NCBI GenBank assembly: GCA_963854835.1
Contig: OY978528.1
Coordinates: 55,528,508-55,592,507, forward strand
Direction: 5' to 3'
DNA length: 64,000 nucleotides
Source: Megamerina dolium
Lineage: Eukaryota; Arthropoda; Insecta; Diptera; Megamerinidae
Both the position numbers and the translations under genes were made by a program. The notes below the pieces were generated by a model. That model was not told the origin of the DNA, ran no database searches, and was given only the letters and a program-made list of their open reading frames with translations. Positions 11,040 to 21,985 of this stretch are shown here, piece after piece (within the stretch, counting starts at the first letter, position 1; every line of letters begins with the position of its first letter).

Positions 11040-11774
11040 TTCTTCTTATTCTTCTTATGTGGCCATAACAACCGATTATAGATTTAGGCCGAACATATGA
11101 TGTGGCGCCATTCTTCTCTGTTCTCCGCTTGCTGGCGCCAATTGGATGTTCCAAGAGCCGCCAGGTTACCCAACACTTAGTCCTTCCAACGGAGGTCTGG
11201 TCTTCCTCTTCTTCTGCGTCCTCCAGCGGGTGCCGAATTAAATACTCTCTTCTCTGGAGCGTCTTCTTTCATTCGCTCGACATGACCCAACCAGCGCAGC
11301 CGCTGCATTTTGATGCGCTTTACTATGTCAATGTCAGCGTACAGCTCATACAGCTCATCGTTTTACCTCATTCGGTACCCACCATCAACGCAAATAGGTC
11401 CGAAGAACCTGCGCAGAACTTTTCTCTCGAAAACTCCAAGCATCCTCTCATCCGTGGTGGAAATTGTCCAGGTTTCTGCGCCATATTTTGGGACAGGAAT
11501 AATGAGGGACTTGTAGAGTGTGATTTTCTATTTTCGAGAGAGGGCTCGACTACTCAATTGCTTACTCAGCCCAAAGTAACACCTACGAATGATCTCCAGG
11601 CTGAGACGTCATTACAGTTGTTGATGCTGGTTCTAAGATAGCGAAGTCCTTCACCACCTCGAAAGTGTAATTGTCAACAGTGACGTGTTGTCCAAGATAT
11701 CGAGACGCTTTGTTTGCAGACAGCCAGTCGTTCAACCTGCAGCCAACCAGTCTTGCTATCCTCTACACACCTAC
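11040..11774 (-). mobile_element. RTE-like non-LTR retrotransposon, 3' part (pseudogene)
   Basis: It reads leftward. The translation is like the C-terminal end of RTE-type endonuclease-reverse transcriptases found across insects: a short ERKVLR block, then KRIKMQRLRWLGHVERM, then a GRRRRGRP-type basic stretch and a terminal W-R segment. Frameshifts and a stop after the RWKD segment show it is dead. The 3' end has the family signature TTCGGCCTAAATC then TGGCCACATAAG and a short AAGAAT-type tail. The plus-strand frame of 179 codons at 11102-11641 is its antisense shadow. The right boundary coincides with the mariner that starts at about 11775. Confidence 0.85.
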
Positions 11775-13039
11775 GAGAGCGGATTGATAAAGAAGCTACC
11801 TAAGTACGAAAAAGGCAGCAAAAACACAAAAACTTTTTTTTTTTTGAAATTGCGGTCTGTCAAACGTCAGATGTTAAAATTTCACCCAAATTCATCTATT
11901 AGTTTATTTGTTGTAGTCGTTTGAAGTAACCAACTTTTGTGTTTCTTGAAAAATGGAAAAAAGCGAATTTCGTGCAGTGATTAAACACTATTATTTGAAA
12001 GGGAAAACGGCGAAAGAGACAAAAGAAAAGCTCGATAAACATTACGGTGAGTCTGCTCCGTCAGATTACATGGTAAAATATTGGATTGCTGAATTTAAAC
12101 GCGGCCGAACAAGCACTGCAACAATACCATCAACAGGAAGGCCAAAAGAGGTGGTTACTGAAGAAAATATCAAGAAAATCCTCGATATCGTTATGAATGA
12201 TTGCCGAATCAAGTTGCGTGAGATTGTTGAAATGGTAAACATCTCATATGAACGTGTGTTCAACATTTTGCATGAACATTTGCATATGAAAAAGCTATCG
12301 GCAAGATGGGTGCCACGTTTGCTCAGTGTGGAACAAAAATGAGTTGGAGAGACCACTTCACAGCGGTGTTTGGACATGATAAAGCGTAATCCTGTTGATT
12401 TTTGGGGTCGATTAATAACTGTTGATGAAAGGTGGGTTCACCACTACACACCTGAAACCAAAAATCAATCGAAACAATGGGTGGAAGCTGGTGGAAGGCG
12501 AAGGCAGTGAAATCGGCTGGCAAGGTTATGGCTACTGTATTTTGGGATGCACTCGGAATATTGCTTATCGATTATCTTGAAAAAGGATTCACAACCACAG
12601 GAAAGTATTATCGTGCATTATTGGATCAATTGAATGATGCAATCAAGAAAAAACGACCACATTTAAAGAAGAAAAAAGTGTTCTTTCTTCAAGACAACGC
12701 ACCGGTTCACACAGCATTAGATACGTTGCTAAAATTACGTGTAATACACTTCGAATTGATTGATCATCCACCTTATAGTCCAGATTTAGCTCCTGGTGAC
12801 TTTTTCCTGTTTCCAAACTTGGAAAATGGCTCGCAGGAAAAAGGTTCAGCTCAAACGAATAAGTGATTACTGAAACTAACGCGTATTTTGAGGGGTTGCC
12901 GAAATCGTATTATTCAGATGGTATACAAAAGTTGGAATATCGTCTTACTAAGTGTGTCGAAGTAAAAGGAGACTATGTTGAGAAATAAATGGTTTTGGTT
13001 TTTTTCCTACTTAGGTAGCTTCATTATCAATCCGCCCTA
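11775..13039 (+). mobile_element. Mariner transposon (irritans-like), both terminal repeats present
   Basis: It is about 1265 bp, a normal mariner length. Terminal inverted repeats of about 35 bp are visible: the left contains GCGGATTGATAAAGAAGCTA (11779-11798) then CCTAAGTACGAAAAA, and the right is its near-perfect complement ending at about 13039. A TA lies next to each end (11772-11773, just left of the left repeat, and about 13040-13041). The element carries a broken transposase (11953-12986) and a long T run in the left non-coding part. Confidence 0.9.
11953..12986 (+). pseudogene. Mariner transposase, D,D34D, broken
   Basis: It starts MEKSEFRAVIKHYYLKGKTA with the two helix-turn-helix units, including SAPSDYMVKYW and TGRPKEVV; WVPRLLS follows. 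A TGA at about 12340 ends the first frame after ~129 codons. Further on the three catalytic aspartates are all kept: TVDERW (Asp codon 12424-12426), FLQDNAP (12693-12695) and SPDLAPGD (12798-12800). The last two are 34 residues apart, as expected for mariner. A frameshift near 12500 and another near 12830 split the rest, and the C-terminal segment ends YVEK at about 12986. The enzyme would cut and rejoin element ends at TA sites, but this copy cannot make it. Confidence 0.92.
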
Positions 13040-13864
13040 GTATGAGTTCAGTTAATGTATGTGTCATATGTGTAGTGATTCATGGAGTAAAAATGCAAAT
13101 GCATGTAACAACCATATTTAATCGCCACTTTCAAGAATAACTACATATTTTCAAAGCAACAACAAAATAATACATTATTGCTCATTATTTTTATGAAAAA
13201 AAAAAGAAAAGTTTTTGCTACTGTAAAATTAATGACTCAAAGAATATATGAATACAGTGATGTATAAATCAAGAATTATTGAATAATAAATTGACATTTG
13301 TACATTGAATATATTTTCATTAGAACCAGCAAAATTGTTGGGATGCAACGTAGAATCAATATATAATTCCAACTAATTTTGCCCAAAAAAATTATAGATG
13401 GAAAATTGATTTTGAATCCTTGAATATTTTCTAATTAAGTTTTGGTTGTTATATGGATTAAAAAGAATTGTTTTCTTCAAAAATATTTTGTTTTTTTATC
13501 AAAGTAAGTAATTATCCACCTACGGTCTTTTGAGCAAATGTATATAGTGACACATACATAAATTCGTCTTGTTGGCAAACAATTTCGCCTGCTCTAATGT
13601 ACATAATAAGTTGTGCATGTCAACATTCCTGCAATGAAAATAAACTAGTTCTGAACTATGTAATTCACTAGTTCTAAGGAACCAGCAACTAGTTACACTT
13701 CTATCTATTTTCATTCATTGACAATTTCCCTATTTTTTTCTCTTCGCTTTGATTCAGATCAAACAATTTATTTTTATTAATTGCCTTATAATTCCGATTT
13801 ATATATTTCATATTTAAATGCATTTCACAATCGGGTTGTCTTGCTATCGTATTCTATCACAGTC
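13040..13864. other. AT-rich intronic DNA, no gene seen
   Basis: No coding-like frame or repeat family is recognised. The RTE-like fragment left of the mariner does not resume here. Confidence 0.55.
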
Positions 13865-13956
13865 GATATTAAATTTGTTATGCTTCAGCCGGGGATTGAA
13901 ACCACGACCTACAGATCAGAAGGCCAACACTTTAACCACTGAGCTACTGCACCCAC
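13865..13956 (-). mobile_element. SINE tRNA head only
   Basis: It reads leftward and keeps the tRNA-like head: plus-strand GAGCTACTGCACCCAC is the complement of the A-box region, and GGGGATTGAAACC that of a B box with one extra base. It stops after the GATATTAAATTTGTTATGC block. The entire body and tail are missing, the opposite of the usual 5' truncation. Confidence 0.85.
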
Positions 13957-14599
13957 ATTGAACTAGATGATTTATATTCCAGTTGCAAAACTAGTACTTA
14001 ATCGTACAAGATTTAAATTTTACTGTAGGGATATGTTATGTATTCGTATATGTAGGAATGAGTATGTATACGGATGACTGAAAGAGGACAATAAAATGAT
14101 TTTATTCTATTTGCTTGTTTGTTTGATAATCATGTGGATTATTCTATGAAAGGAAACTAAATGAAGCAAAATTATAGAAAAATTATATATTTATAATGGT
14201 AGGAAGCAAAATAGAAATAAAATCCAACAAAGGCGATTTACATATGAATATACAAGATTTTTATATACAATATTTTCAGAATATTATATTATATTATATT
14301 ATATTATCAAATTAATAATCCAAATAAAAACTATCGATTAAGAAGGATTTGTTATTAATAATTCAGTAATCAAAATTTACATATTTTACAATGTTTCATG
14401 TGATATGATATGACGATATTTTCTAGCAACGGTTTTATTGCAATATAATCCATTGTTTGATTATTCAAATTTTTGATTTTGCATAGATTTATTTATATCG
14501 CATTATTATAATCTATATTATATAGAAGAGTGTGCTCGGCATCTTCATTTTTCGTTTGTTAGATGTGCTCACTTTCAACATAATTTTGATTTTTTTACT
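13957..14599. other. AT-rich intronic DNA with a short TATTA repeat
   Basis: It includes a (TATAT/ATTAT)n stretch at about 14280-14306. No gene is seen. Confidence 0.6.
14279..14306. repeat. Pentanucleotide microsatellite (ATATT)n
   Basis: About five and a half copies of a five-base A/T unit in tandem. Confidence 0.85.
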
Positions 14600-16135
14600 A
14601 TTTATGTGTTGAAAACAGAAAAACCCTGCGTGCAGGCGCAACGCGAGCTGTTAAGGAGCAGTACAGAGAGAAAAGGCGCAAGAAGAGGGAGTTGGAAAGA
14701 CGCGAGTGTGAGGAGAGATGTGTACCGACAAGAATGAGACTCGAAAATTCTTCGAAAAGATGAAGCGCCTGAGTGGAGGTTTAAATCCCGGAACTTCTTC
14801 TTGTCGTGATGGAGATGGGAATCTGGTTACAGATGTCCAGAGTGTACTGAGCCTATGGAGGGAACACTTCTCCACGTTACTGAATGGCGATGCTACAAAC
14901 AATTCCGCCAGTGGAGGAGATTGCCCGATAACCCCAATTACAGATGGTGGTGTTGATGTTCCACCACCCGACTATGACGAGGTTGAAACGGCCATTTTAA
15001 GGCTGAAGAACAACAAAGCTGCAGGTGCTGATGGCCTGCCTGCCGAGTTGTTTAAGACCGGAGGCGATGAGCTGCTCACCTGCATGCACCAGCTCATAAG
15101 CAGGATATGGTCGGATGAAAGCAAGCCTGATGATTGGAGGCTTAGTGTTCTGTGTCCCGTACATAAAAAAGGAGACCCCACAATTTGCGCCAACTACCGT
15201 GGAATAAGTCTCCTGAGCATCGCATACAAGGTTCTATCGAGCGTACTGTGTGAAAGGTTGAAGACTATACTCAGCAACCTGATTGGACCTTATCAGTGTG
15301 GCTTCAGACCTGGTAAATCCACCATCGACCAGATTTTCACATTGCGCCAAATCCTGGAGAAGACCCAAGAAAAACAGATCGACACACACCACCTATTTGT
15401 TGATTATAAAGCCGCTTTCGACAGTCCGGTAAGGGATTACCTCTACGCAACAATGTCTGAGTTCGGTATTCCTGCAAAGCTCATTCGACTTTGTAGAATG
15501 ACACTGCATAACTCCCGTTGTGCAGTGAAAATTGGGAAGGACCGTTTAGAACCGAACGGGGTTTCAGACAAGGTGATTCGTTATCGTGCGATTTCTTCAA
15601 TCTTATTATGGAGAAAATAATACGAGCTGCTGATCTACGACATAATGGCACTATCTTCAACAAAAGTGTCATGCTGTTAGCGTATGCCGACGATATTGAC
15701 ATAATCGGCATGAACTCGCGAGCAGTCAGTGCAGCATTCTCAGAGTTGGGAAGAGAGTCGCGTCGGATGGGTCTTACGGTGAACGAGGGCAAGACGAAGT
15801 ATCTAGTGTATTGCGTTGGTGGCGAGTGCCGAATAAGGTATAACCATGAGCTGTACGAGCTGTGTGCCGATATTGACATAGTAAAGCGCATCAAAATGCA
15901 GCGGCTGCGCTATCTAGGTCATGTCGAGCGAATGGAAGAACACGCTCCAGCTAAGAAGGTGTTATATTCGGAGCCCGCTGGAGGACGACGCAGAAGAGGA
16001 AGACCAAACCTCCGGTGGAAAGACCAAGTACTGCAGAACCTGACGGCGCTTGGAATTTCTAACTGGCGCCAGCTAGCGAAGAACAGAGATGGTTGGCGAA
16101 GCATGTTATTTTCGGCCTAAATCGATATTCGTAAG
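14600..16135 (+). mobile_element. RTE-like non-LTR retrotransposon, 5'-truncated and internally deleted
   Basis: It lacks the endonuclease and begins just upstream of the RT domain in a basic Lys/Arg/Glu-rich linker. It ends with TTCGGCCTAAATCGATATTC and a (TAAG)n tail at about 16131-16143. Other copies with the same 3' end lie at 9.67, 11.04, 30.29 and 59.9 kb. Confidence 0.9.
14718..16120 (+). pseudogene. RTE-like reverse transcriptase, frameshifted with an internal deletion
   Basis: The RT domain copies element RNA at the nicked target. The first frame (to about 15540) carries LWREHFSTLLNGD, AAGADGLPAELFK, YRGISLLS, GFRPGKSTIDQI and FVDYKAAFDS (RT motif A, ~15392-15424). A single frameshift near 15540 moves the reading to the next frame, which carries GFRQGDSLSCDFFN (motif B), LLAYADDIDIIG (motif C; YADD codons 15683-15694) and NEGKTKYLV. 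At about 15806 the reading jumps without changing frame to GECRIRYNHELYEL, KRIKMQRLRYLGHVERM and the basic GGRRRRGRP stretch, so the connection region present in the 30 kb copy is missing. The protein ends at TAA 16118-16120. Catalytic Asp residues are intact but the product would be split. Confidence 0.9.
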
Positions 16136-16143
16136 TAAGTAAG

Positions 16144-16550
16144 TGTTGAAAAATTCAGTTTATAAAATAAAAGCAATTTCAAACCGCTATAAATGTCTTT
16201 CATAGCTAATTTATAATTTATTTCTGAAAAATTAGTTTATTTCTTGAAACTTCATTATCAATTCTTTTAAAATTTAATGTTGTTATGCAATGCATATGTC
16301 GATAGTCAATTTGTCAAGTTTCAATAGTGATAAAAAAATGTTAAAGCAAAAGCTGCAGTAACAACGAACGAACTTTCTTAAAAAAACGATCTTTGTGTTG
16401 GAGATAGTCGTGGTTTTCATCAGATGCCCATACTCGCACATTGACAAAAATAATCATCTTTGTCGAGCTTCACTGTCATAGATTTATATGTACATGTATA
16501 ACATACTTCCGATTTCAACCAGTTTCGAGTTCGGCATTTTATTAGCAAAT
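16144..16550. other. AT-rich intronic DNA, no gene seen
   Basis: No recognisable coding or repeat family before the mariner end at 16552. Confidence 0.55.
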
Positions 16551-16704
16551 GTACGAGGGCAGTCCCAGAACTACCCGACCTGACATATAGATGGCGGCAG
16601 TAGTTTGAAAAAAAATTACTTTGGTGAAAAGGCGCCCCGTTTTTAGTATTTTTTATTTTTTTTTGGACCAATCGAAAGTTAACGATCTCAGTGAATTTGT
16701 AAAC

Positions 16705-18040
16705 ATAGAAAAAATTGGTCACCGATATGTAATTCAATACTTTCATGTGAATGGTCTCAGTCCAACGAATATTAAAGTCGAACTAGATTCTACTCTGGGG
16801 CAATCTGCTCCAGAGGTCGTACGAGCTGCCACGACGAACACCGTAGTGGTCGACCAATTGAGATGGCCACGCCAAAAACGGTTAAGAAAATCCACAAAAT
16901 GGTATTGGATGATCGCCGGCTGATGGTGGAATTAGGAGATTGTCTACGCCAGCATAAGATACGCGCACTCCCAAAAAGAACTGGAGTGAATGATTGGATG
17001 GATGGTCTGGAAACCCTATCGATCTGCTTATTATTCCATGTTCACTTTATCCCTATTCCTATCCCTTCCAATCAATTTCAATCGCTCATCAGTTTATTCC
17101 ACCTATTGCATTCTCCTTTTCCATTTACATTCGTTTTATTTTTCCCATAAATCAACATAATTTCAATAGAATTGGTTTTTTCCCGAAGAGTGCGCGCATT
17201 TCTTTTTTTAAAAGTAAAATTATCTTTATCATTAAAGCATCTCATTTATCTCATGTAATTAAAGTATTTCATTTACACGTAAACTAAAATTATAAAACAA
17301 ATAAATAAAAAAAACCTAACTAAATTAACAAAAAGAAAAGTGTGTGTTAAAATCAGTGGCATATACATCAGCTGTGAAACTCAATTTTTTTCAACGTTCC
17401 GGCGTTTCTTGTGTGTATTTTGCAAAAACCAACGAATTTTCTTACCATTTAATCTAAGCAAATAATAAATTAGATTTGTATGAATATATCCACATAAATC
17501 GAATATTAAATTAAAATATAATAAGAGTCAAACCATCGAGTCATATAAAACATATGTACTTACATATTAGTACCCTATATACATACGTCAAGTGCAAATA
17601 AAAGAAAGAAAATTGGTAAATAAAATTCAATTTCAATTTCGAGCAAAGAAAAGATCCAGCGTGCCAACAATATCTAAAGGCAAGTGTGCCTCATCATCGA
17701 GCTAACCGGCAAACACTCGCTCCCAACTGAAACAGAGATGAAAAAGCTGTGTGCAAGATGGGTCCCACATTTGCTCACAATAGAACAAAAACAACGTCGT
17801 GAAGATGTTTCTATGTTTGGCGATGTTTCTCAGTAATAAAGCCGAGTTTTAGCGTACGTCGATTCGTAACCATGGATGAGACCTGGGTCCACTACTTCAC
17901 ACTTGAGACAAAGGAGTAGTCAAAACAGTGAACTGAAAGGGGATAATCGTGTCCAAAAAAGCGAATACAGTTCCATACAGGCAAGGTTATGGCGTCTAAT
18001 TTTTGGGATGCACGTGGGATAAATTTTATTGATTTTCTTT
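16705..18040 (+). pseudogene. Mariner transposase remnant (two separated pieces)
   Basis: Left piece: starts EKIGHRYVIQYFHVNGLSPT, with its initiator ATG changed to ATA (the sister copy at 44.7 kb keeps ATG), followed by ELDSTLGQSAP and, after a frame change, TPKTVKKIHKMVLDDRRL. Right piece, after the LTR: MKKLCARWVPHLLTIEQK-like text with shifts, then TMDETWVHYFTLET containing the first catalytic Asp near 17875. A final ANFWDARGINFIDFL-like piece ends abruptly in the right terminal repeat. The second and third catalytic Asp residues are deleted. Confidence 0.85.
16941..17734. mobile_element. Putative solo LTR inserted in the mariner
   Basis: The 794-bp block starts TGTCTACGCC and ends ACTGAAACA, the TG...CA termini of long terminal repeats. 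It is flanked on both sides by GAGAT (16936-16940 and 17735-17739). The sister mariner at 44.95 kb has a single GGAGATGAAAAGCTG at the equivalent point, so GAGAT is a target duplication made on insertion. AATAAA motifs near 17302 could be the LTR polyadenylation signal. There are no internal gag-pol genes, so recombination between two LTRs is the likely origin. A five-base duplication fits BEL/Pao- or gypsy-type elements, but the family is not identified. Open frames over it look non-coding. Confidence 0.65.
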
Positions 18041-18073
18041 GTTAGGTCAGGTAGTTTTTGGACGGCCTTCGTA

Positions 18074-19894
18074 ATTCTACTTACCAAGGTTCACGTTGGT
18101 AATTTTCTAGTTTAATGCTCAAAGTGAATAATGTAATATATATATATAATTTTGTAAGAGAGGTAGATGTGGTTGTTGCCCGAATCAGCTTGATTTCAAG
18201 TATGTCTATTAGTTAGCGAATATAATGGCATGCATCAACTAATACTTTTCTTTTATTTATTTTACAACTGCATAATGCATCATTAAGAACTTTTAAATTG
18301 TATGCTCAATTATTTTCAATGGAATTCTGCAAATGATTTCAATTGATCTCAATTCAATTTTAGAAATTTTTTATTGTTCTATTAACCTAACTATACTCTT
18401 TTGTGTAGCTGTGATTATTTGTATGCATACATATTTTTTTATTTCATAAACAAGTCAACTAAATGAGAAAAATATGAAAATGTAATATCAAATCAATTTC
18501 CAGTTAATAGACATTATCAAATTTCCAAACATTACTAGTTGCTGTATGTAAGACTATTTCTTGATCATGAATGTATGTATACAATTTAGTTAGATGCAAT
18601 AATCGATTTTTCATTTAACCTACTTTCATAGCCATATGTATATGCTTATATGTACTCATACATTGGTAGATGGTTACAAGTATGTACACATGTCGTTACT
18701 AATGTATACTCATTGTGTACAATGATTACAATGTAATGACAAAAATTTTATCTTATAACAATTTACTTGTCTTTTTGTTGCTATTGCTATTACTTATTAT
18801 GTTTTTACTTCTTTCAATATGTACAAACCGACTAACATATTTGTTTGTTGTTATTGTTCTTTTATCAATTTGCAGTAAATCAGGTCAAATTTTCAATTTT
18901 CTAAAGTTTTTGTTCATTTTCTTCTTGAAAACATATAGACAGATAGCAATTGTGTAATCAAGGAAAAAAAGGCAGAGAAAACAACAGGAGCAGAATTGGA
19001 TGTAAGAACAAATGGACCAAAATTGTTGGTAGGTATGAGCAAAATAAAAGAAAAAACACTTTTTTAAGATACATTTACTACTCGTAGCTACTTGTAATAT
19101 CAAAATCAAGTAAATTGGTACGATCTATTTTCAAAACAGGAAACAAACAAGCATCACTTCCCGTACTTTATCAGTATGAATATTTGTACTTTCAATACAA
19201 TACGAATACATTCTTTCAAGTATACTGGTGTGTGTACACTCACCACTCACACTAACCATACCCAAGACCAGTACTATTAAACGCTCTTCTTCTGCTCATC
19301 TTTCGAACATTACTTCCGCCAAAAGTTAAGCATCAACCATGAAAACAATTTATAACAAGAGAAAGAACCACAGCACACACTACTACATATTAGATGCTCG
19401 TCGTACAAGTTTTAAATAAGGATGCCAACAACCGAAGAACAAGCAGCATAAGAAAATATTGTAGAAGAAGAATAAGAAGAAACAGCTGCCAAAAAACAGC
19501 AAATTTGTATGTTTATAGGAGTATACTTTTACATACGTTTAGGCACACGTTTTATATATGAATAGTAGCCCTGTTCAAAATTTTTTCAGCGCTATATTCA
19601 TCAGTGTTGCTAGTTTATCCTTTTTGATGCTAGATCTAATTTTTTTAAGCCATTAGCTTAGATATTTAGGATTTAGCTTCGTGGCTTTTTGCAAACTAGC
19701 TTTTTTTCAAGAACAATCCTCCACAATATAGTAGCACTAAATTATTATATAAATTCGGCACAACGCTGTGAGACAAAGCGAATAGAATTTTTTATGAGAA
19801 TGACCTTTGATAGCCTAAACGAAGCCTTTGCCTGTCTACAAGAGGATAAGTTCTCCCATCTCGGGAGATGGAGTTTCTTTATCCACTCTTAGAC
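18074..19894. other. AT-rich intronic DNA, no gene seen
   Basis: Open frames at 18715-18957 and 18885-19109 are Leu/Phe-rich through T-richness alone. A short block near 19845-19875 resembles the repeat end at 10.58 kb. Confidence 0.5.
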
Positions 19895-20505
19895 CTTTGC
19901 CTTCACCGTCCCGTTGTTAAGAGCAACTACTGGTTCCGGTCCATAAAACTCAGCTTCAGGTCCTTGTCTATCCAAAGTGTCCCTTCACCCACATAAAAAA
20001 TCGCATTACTACGAGCATGCCCGTTAAGTTTCTGAACACATTCGAGCACCAGCTTAGAAGATACCGTAGGTTGCTGCAGTCACTCGACCACCGCCAGGTT
20101 ATCGATTGCTAGCAAGATTTTCTTACCTTGCACCTTTCCATCCAGTAGATGGTTTAGCGCATACATTAAACCAAGCATTTCTGCTTGATAGACCGGTACG
20201 TATGTTCTCAGATTCACAGTGCATGTCAGTCCCAGCTCTTTAGAAAAGATTACAGCACCCGCCCTGTGAAAATACTGATGTCATTTTCCTCACATACATC
20301 ATGTGTGAGACCGTCTTCAATGAGTATTCTGTGTGACTTTCCAGTCATCTTCAGCCTACCCATTCCTCCCATTGGCATTTGCGCCTGTTTTACACTGTTA
20401 TATAACAGAGACAGGATGCTCCTGTGTCATATCTCCGTTCCGAATCCATACCAATTATTGGTTGTCTTCAGACGTAATGTAACATAACGTGAAGTCATCC
20501 CAACC
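19895..20505 (-). pseudogene. RNase H domain fragment of a non-LTR retrotransposon
   Basis: Read leftward, the stretch around 20245-19960 gives ELGLTCTVNLRTYVPVYQAE, then MLGLMYALNHLLDGK, ILLAIDN and VLECVQKLNGHARS. This is the RNase H fold of I/LOA/R1-group elements, with the YQAE glutamate and the AIDN aspartate in the expected order. Several stops interrupt it. Upstream (20250-20505 on the minus strand) there are traces of the preceding linker. It lies head to head with the next fragment, which reads rightward. Confidence 0.7.
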
Positions 20506-20510
20506 ATTGT

Positions 20511-21985
20511 AAGGTGGGTGGACAGCATGCTGAGGAAAAGGGCGGTAAACTTTCAAAATGGGAGTTACAGACTCAGAGATAGGGTAGTCAAAGGGTGTCC
20601 ACAGGGGGTCGTACTACCGCCCATCCTTTGGAACATCACGGTCGATACCCTACTCCAGTTTCTGGACTCAAAAGGCATACACACCGTTGGGTATGCAGAT
20701 GACATAGCGGTAACGGTGAGCGGTAAGTTCTTGGACACTATTTATGATACCATGAGAGGTGCACTCAAAATGATTGAAGAATAGTGCACGGAACAAGGTC
20801 TCTATGTAAATGCTAGTAAGTCGGAAACAGTACTCTTTACTAAAATGAGGACTAGGCTAACAATAGACCCCCTTAGGCTTTTTGGATCAAACATCAACGT
20901 CTTCAAGGAAGTAAAGTATCTCGGTGTCATCCTGGATAACAAGCTCACTTGGAATAGTTACGTCGATGACAAGATCCAGAAAGGCAAGCGGGTATTGCAT
21001 CAGTGTAAGAGAGTGTTCGGTCTCATGTGGGGAATTACTCCCAGAGCAGCGCAGTGGATCTACACAACGATGGTAAGGCCCTTAATAGCGTATGTTGCTG
21101 TGGTCTGGTATCCTAAGGTCAGCCAAAAGACCGCGAAAAGCAAGTTAGATAGGGTGTAAAGAATGGTTTGTATTGGGATTACCGGAGCTATCTGGACGAT
21201 ACCAGTAGAAGCATTGGCAGTCTTTCTGGGGCTGCTGCCGTAGGACTTGCATATTATGAGTTCGGCGGTATTAACAGCATTGCGCGTCTAAAAGAATAAG
21301 CTCTTTTTTTTGTCGACCGCTTTCAGAAAAACTTTCGGACGGCCAGGCGGCTCTAAAGTCCCTGGCAATATTCTCGTTTCAATCAAGGCTGGTTTGGGAA
21401 TGTTTTAAATTTCTCAATGCCCTGTCAGCATAGAATCCTGTCACCCTTATATGGGTGCCGGGAAATGAGGGACACGAGAGAAACGATATAGCGGACTTCT
21501 TTGCTAAGGAGGCCGCAAGAGCTCCTTTCATTGGACGAGAGCCCTTCTGCGGGGTTACAAACAGTTTCACAAACAACTTGATATGTAAAAGGGAAAAACG
21601 GGATCTACTCGGGAGAGCCCAAACATGCGGCAGTCGAAGGGACTTACTGATCCGGCACATGTTAATATCATTCACCATATGAAGAAAATAGTTGTAGTAG
21701 AAAATGATACCTGTCGACTCTGTCATGAAGAGCAGGAAACAGCGGAACATATTTTATGCAATTGCCCAGCGGTGGCAAGACGTAGACTTGGTTACCTAGG
21801 TAATGGAATCTTGACTCCAAACCACATAGGTAGAATCAAGCCCACAGAAATTATAAAATTTATAAATAGTCTAGAATTGTTTTAGTTGGGCAATAGGCGC
21901 ACAAACGCTTTCTTTATGTCGCAGCGCATTGAATAGTCTGAATAAGTAATAAATAGAAAAACTTTCAGCAGCAAAAAAAAAAAAG
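20511..21985 (+). mobile_element. RNase H-bearing non-LTR retrotransposon (LOA/R1-like), 5'-truncated
   Basis: The truncated copy begins inside the RT domain and runs to the end of ORF2 at 21885, followed by about 100 bases of 3' UTR and an A-rich end (~21973-21987). The coding part is described separately. No target duplication was found. Confidence 0.85.
20518..21885 (+). pseudogene. LOA/R1-like ORF2: RT C-terminal half, RNase H remnant and C-terminal zinc finger
   Basis: The first frame has GCPQGVVLPPILWN (RT motif B) and VGYADDIAVTVSG (motif C with YADD). It stops at a TAG (20782-20784) where relatives have Trp. The frame then continues CTEQGLYVNASKSETVLFTK, KYLGVILDNKLTW and ARPL/VRPLIAYVAVVWYPK to a TAA at about 21157. 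Near 21290-21340 the RT end is joined to the middle of an RNase H domain (text like GQAALKSLA in another frame), then IWVPGNEGHERNDIADFFAK, the conserved RNase H end. The last segment carries CRLCHEEQETAEHILCNCPA, the C-X2-C-X7-H-X4-C finger typical of the C terminus in this group. At least three stops or shifts make it non-functional. Confidence 0.88.

Larger units (their letters stand above)
16552..18073 (+). mobile_element. Mariner transposon, decayed, interrupted by a solo LTR
   Basis: The left terminal repeat begins CGAGGGCAGTCCCAGAACTA right after a TA (16552-16553). The right one (18043-18071) is its imperfect complement, AGGTCAGGTAGTTTTTGGAC, followed by TA at 18072-18073. The non-coding leader GATGGCGGCAGTAGTTTGAA is shared with the copy at 44.55 kb, so these two belong to one family. 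The interior is interrupted at 16941-17734. Excluding that insert, the mariner is only about 730 bp and lacks the second half of the transposase. Confidence 0.88.

Noticed and set aside
11102..11641. 179-codon plus-strand open frame
   Set aside because: It is the antisense of the RTE-like C-terminal region read on the minus strand and has no domain of its own.
19895..21885. Twin-priming inversion of one LINE insertion
   Set aside because: The inverted part is RNase H, which lies downstream of the RT in these elements. Twin priming inverts upstream sequence.
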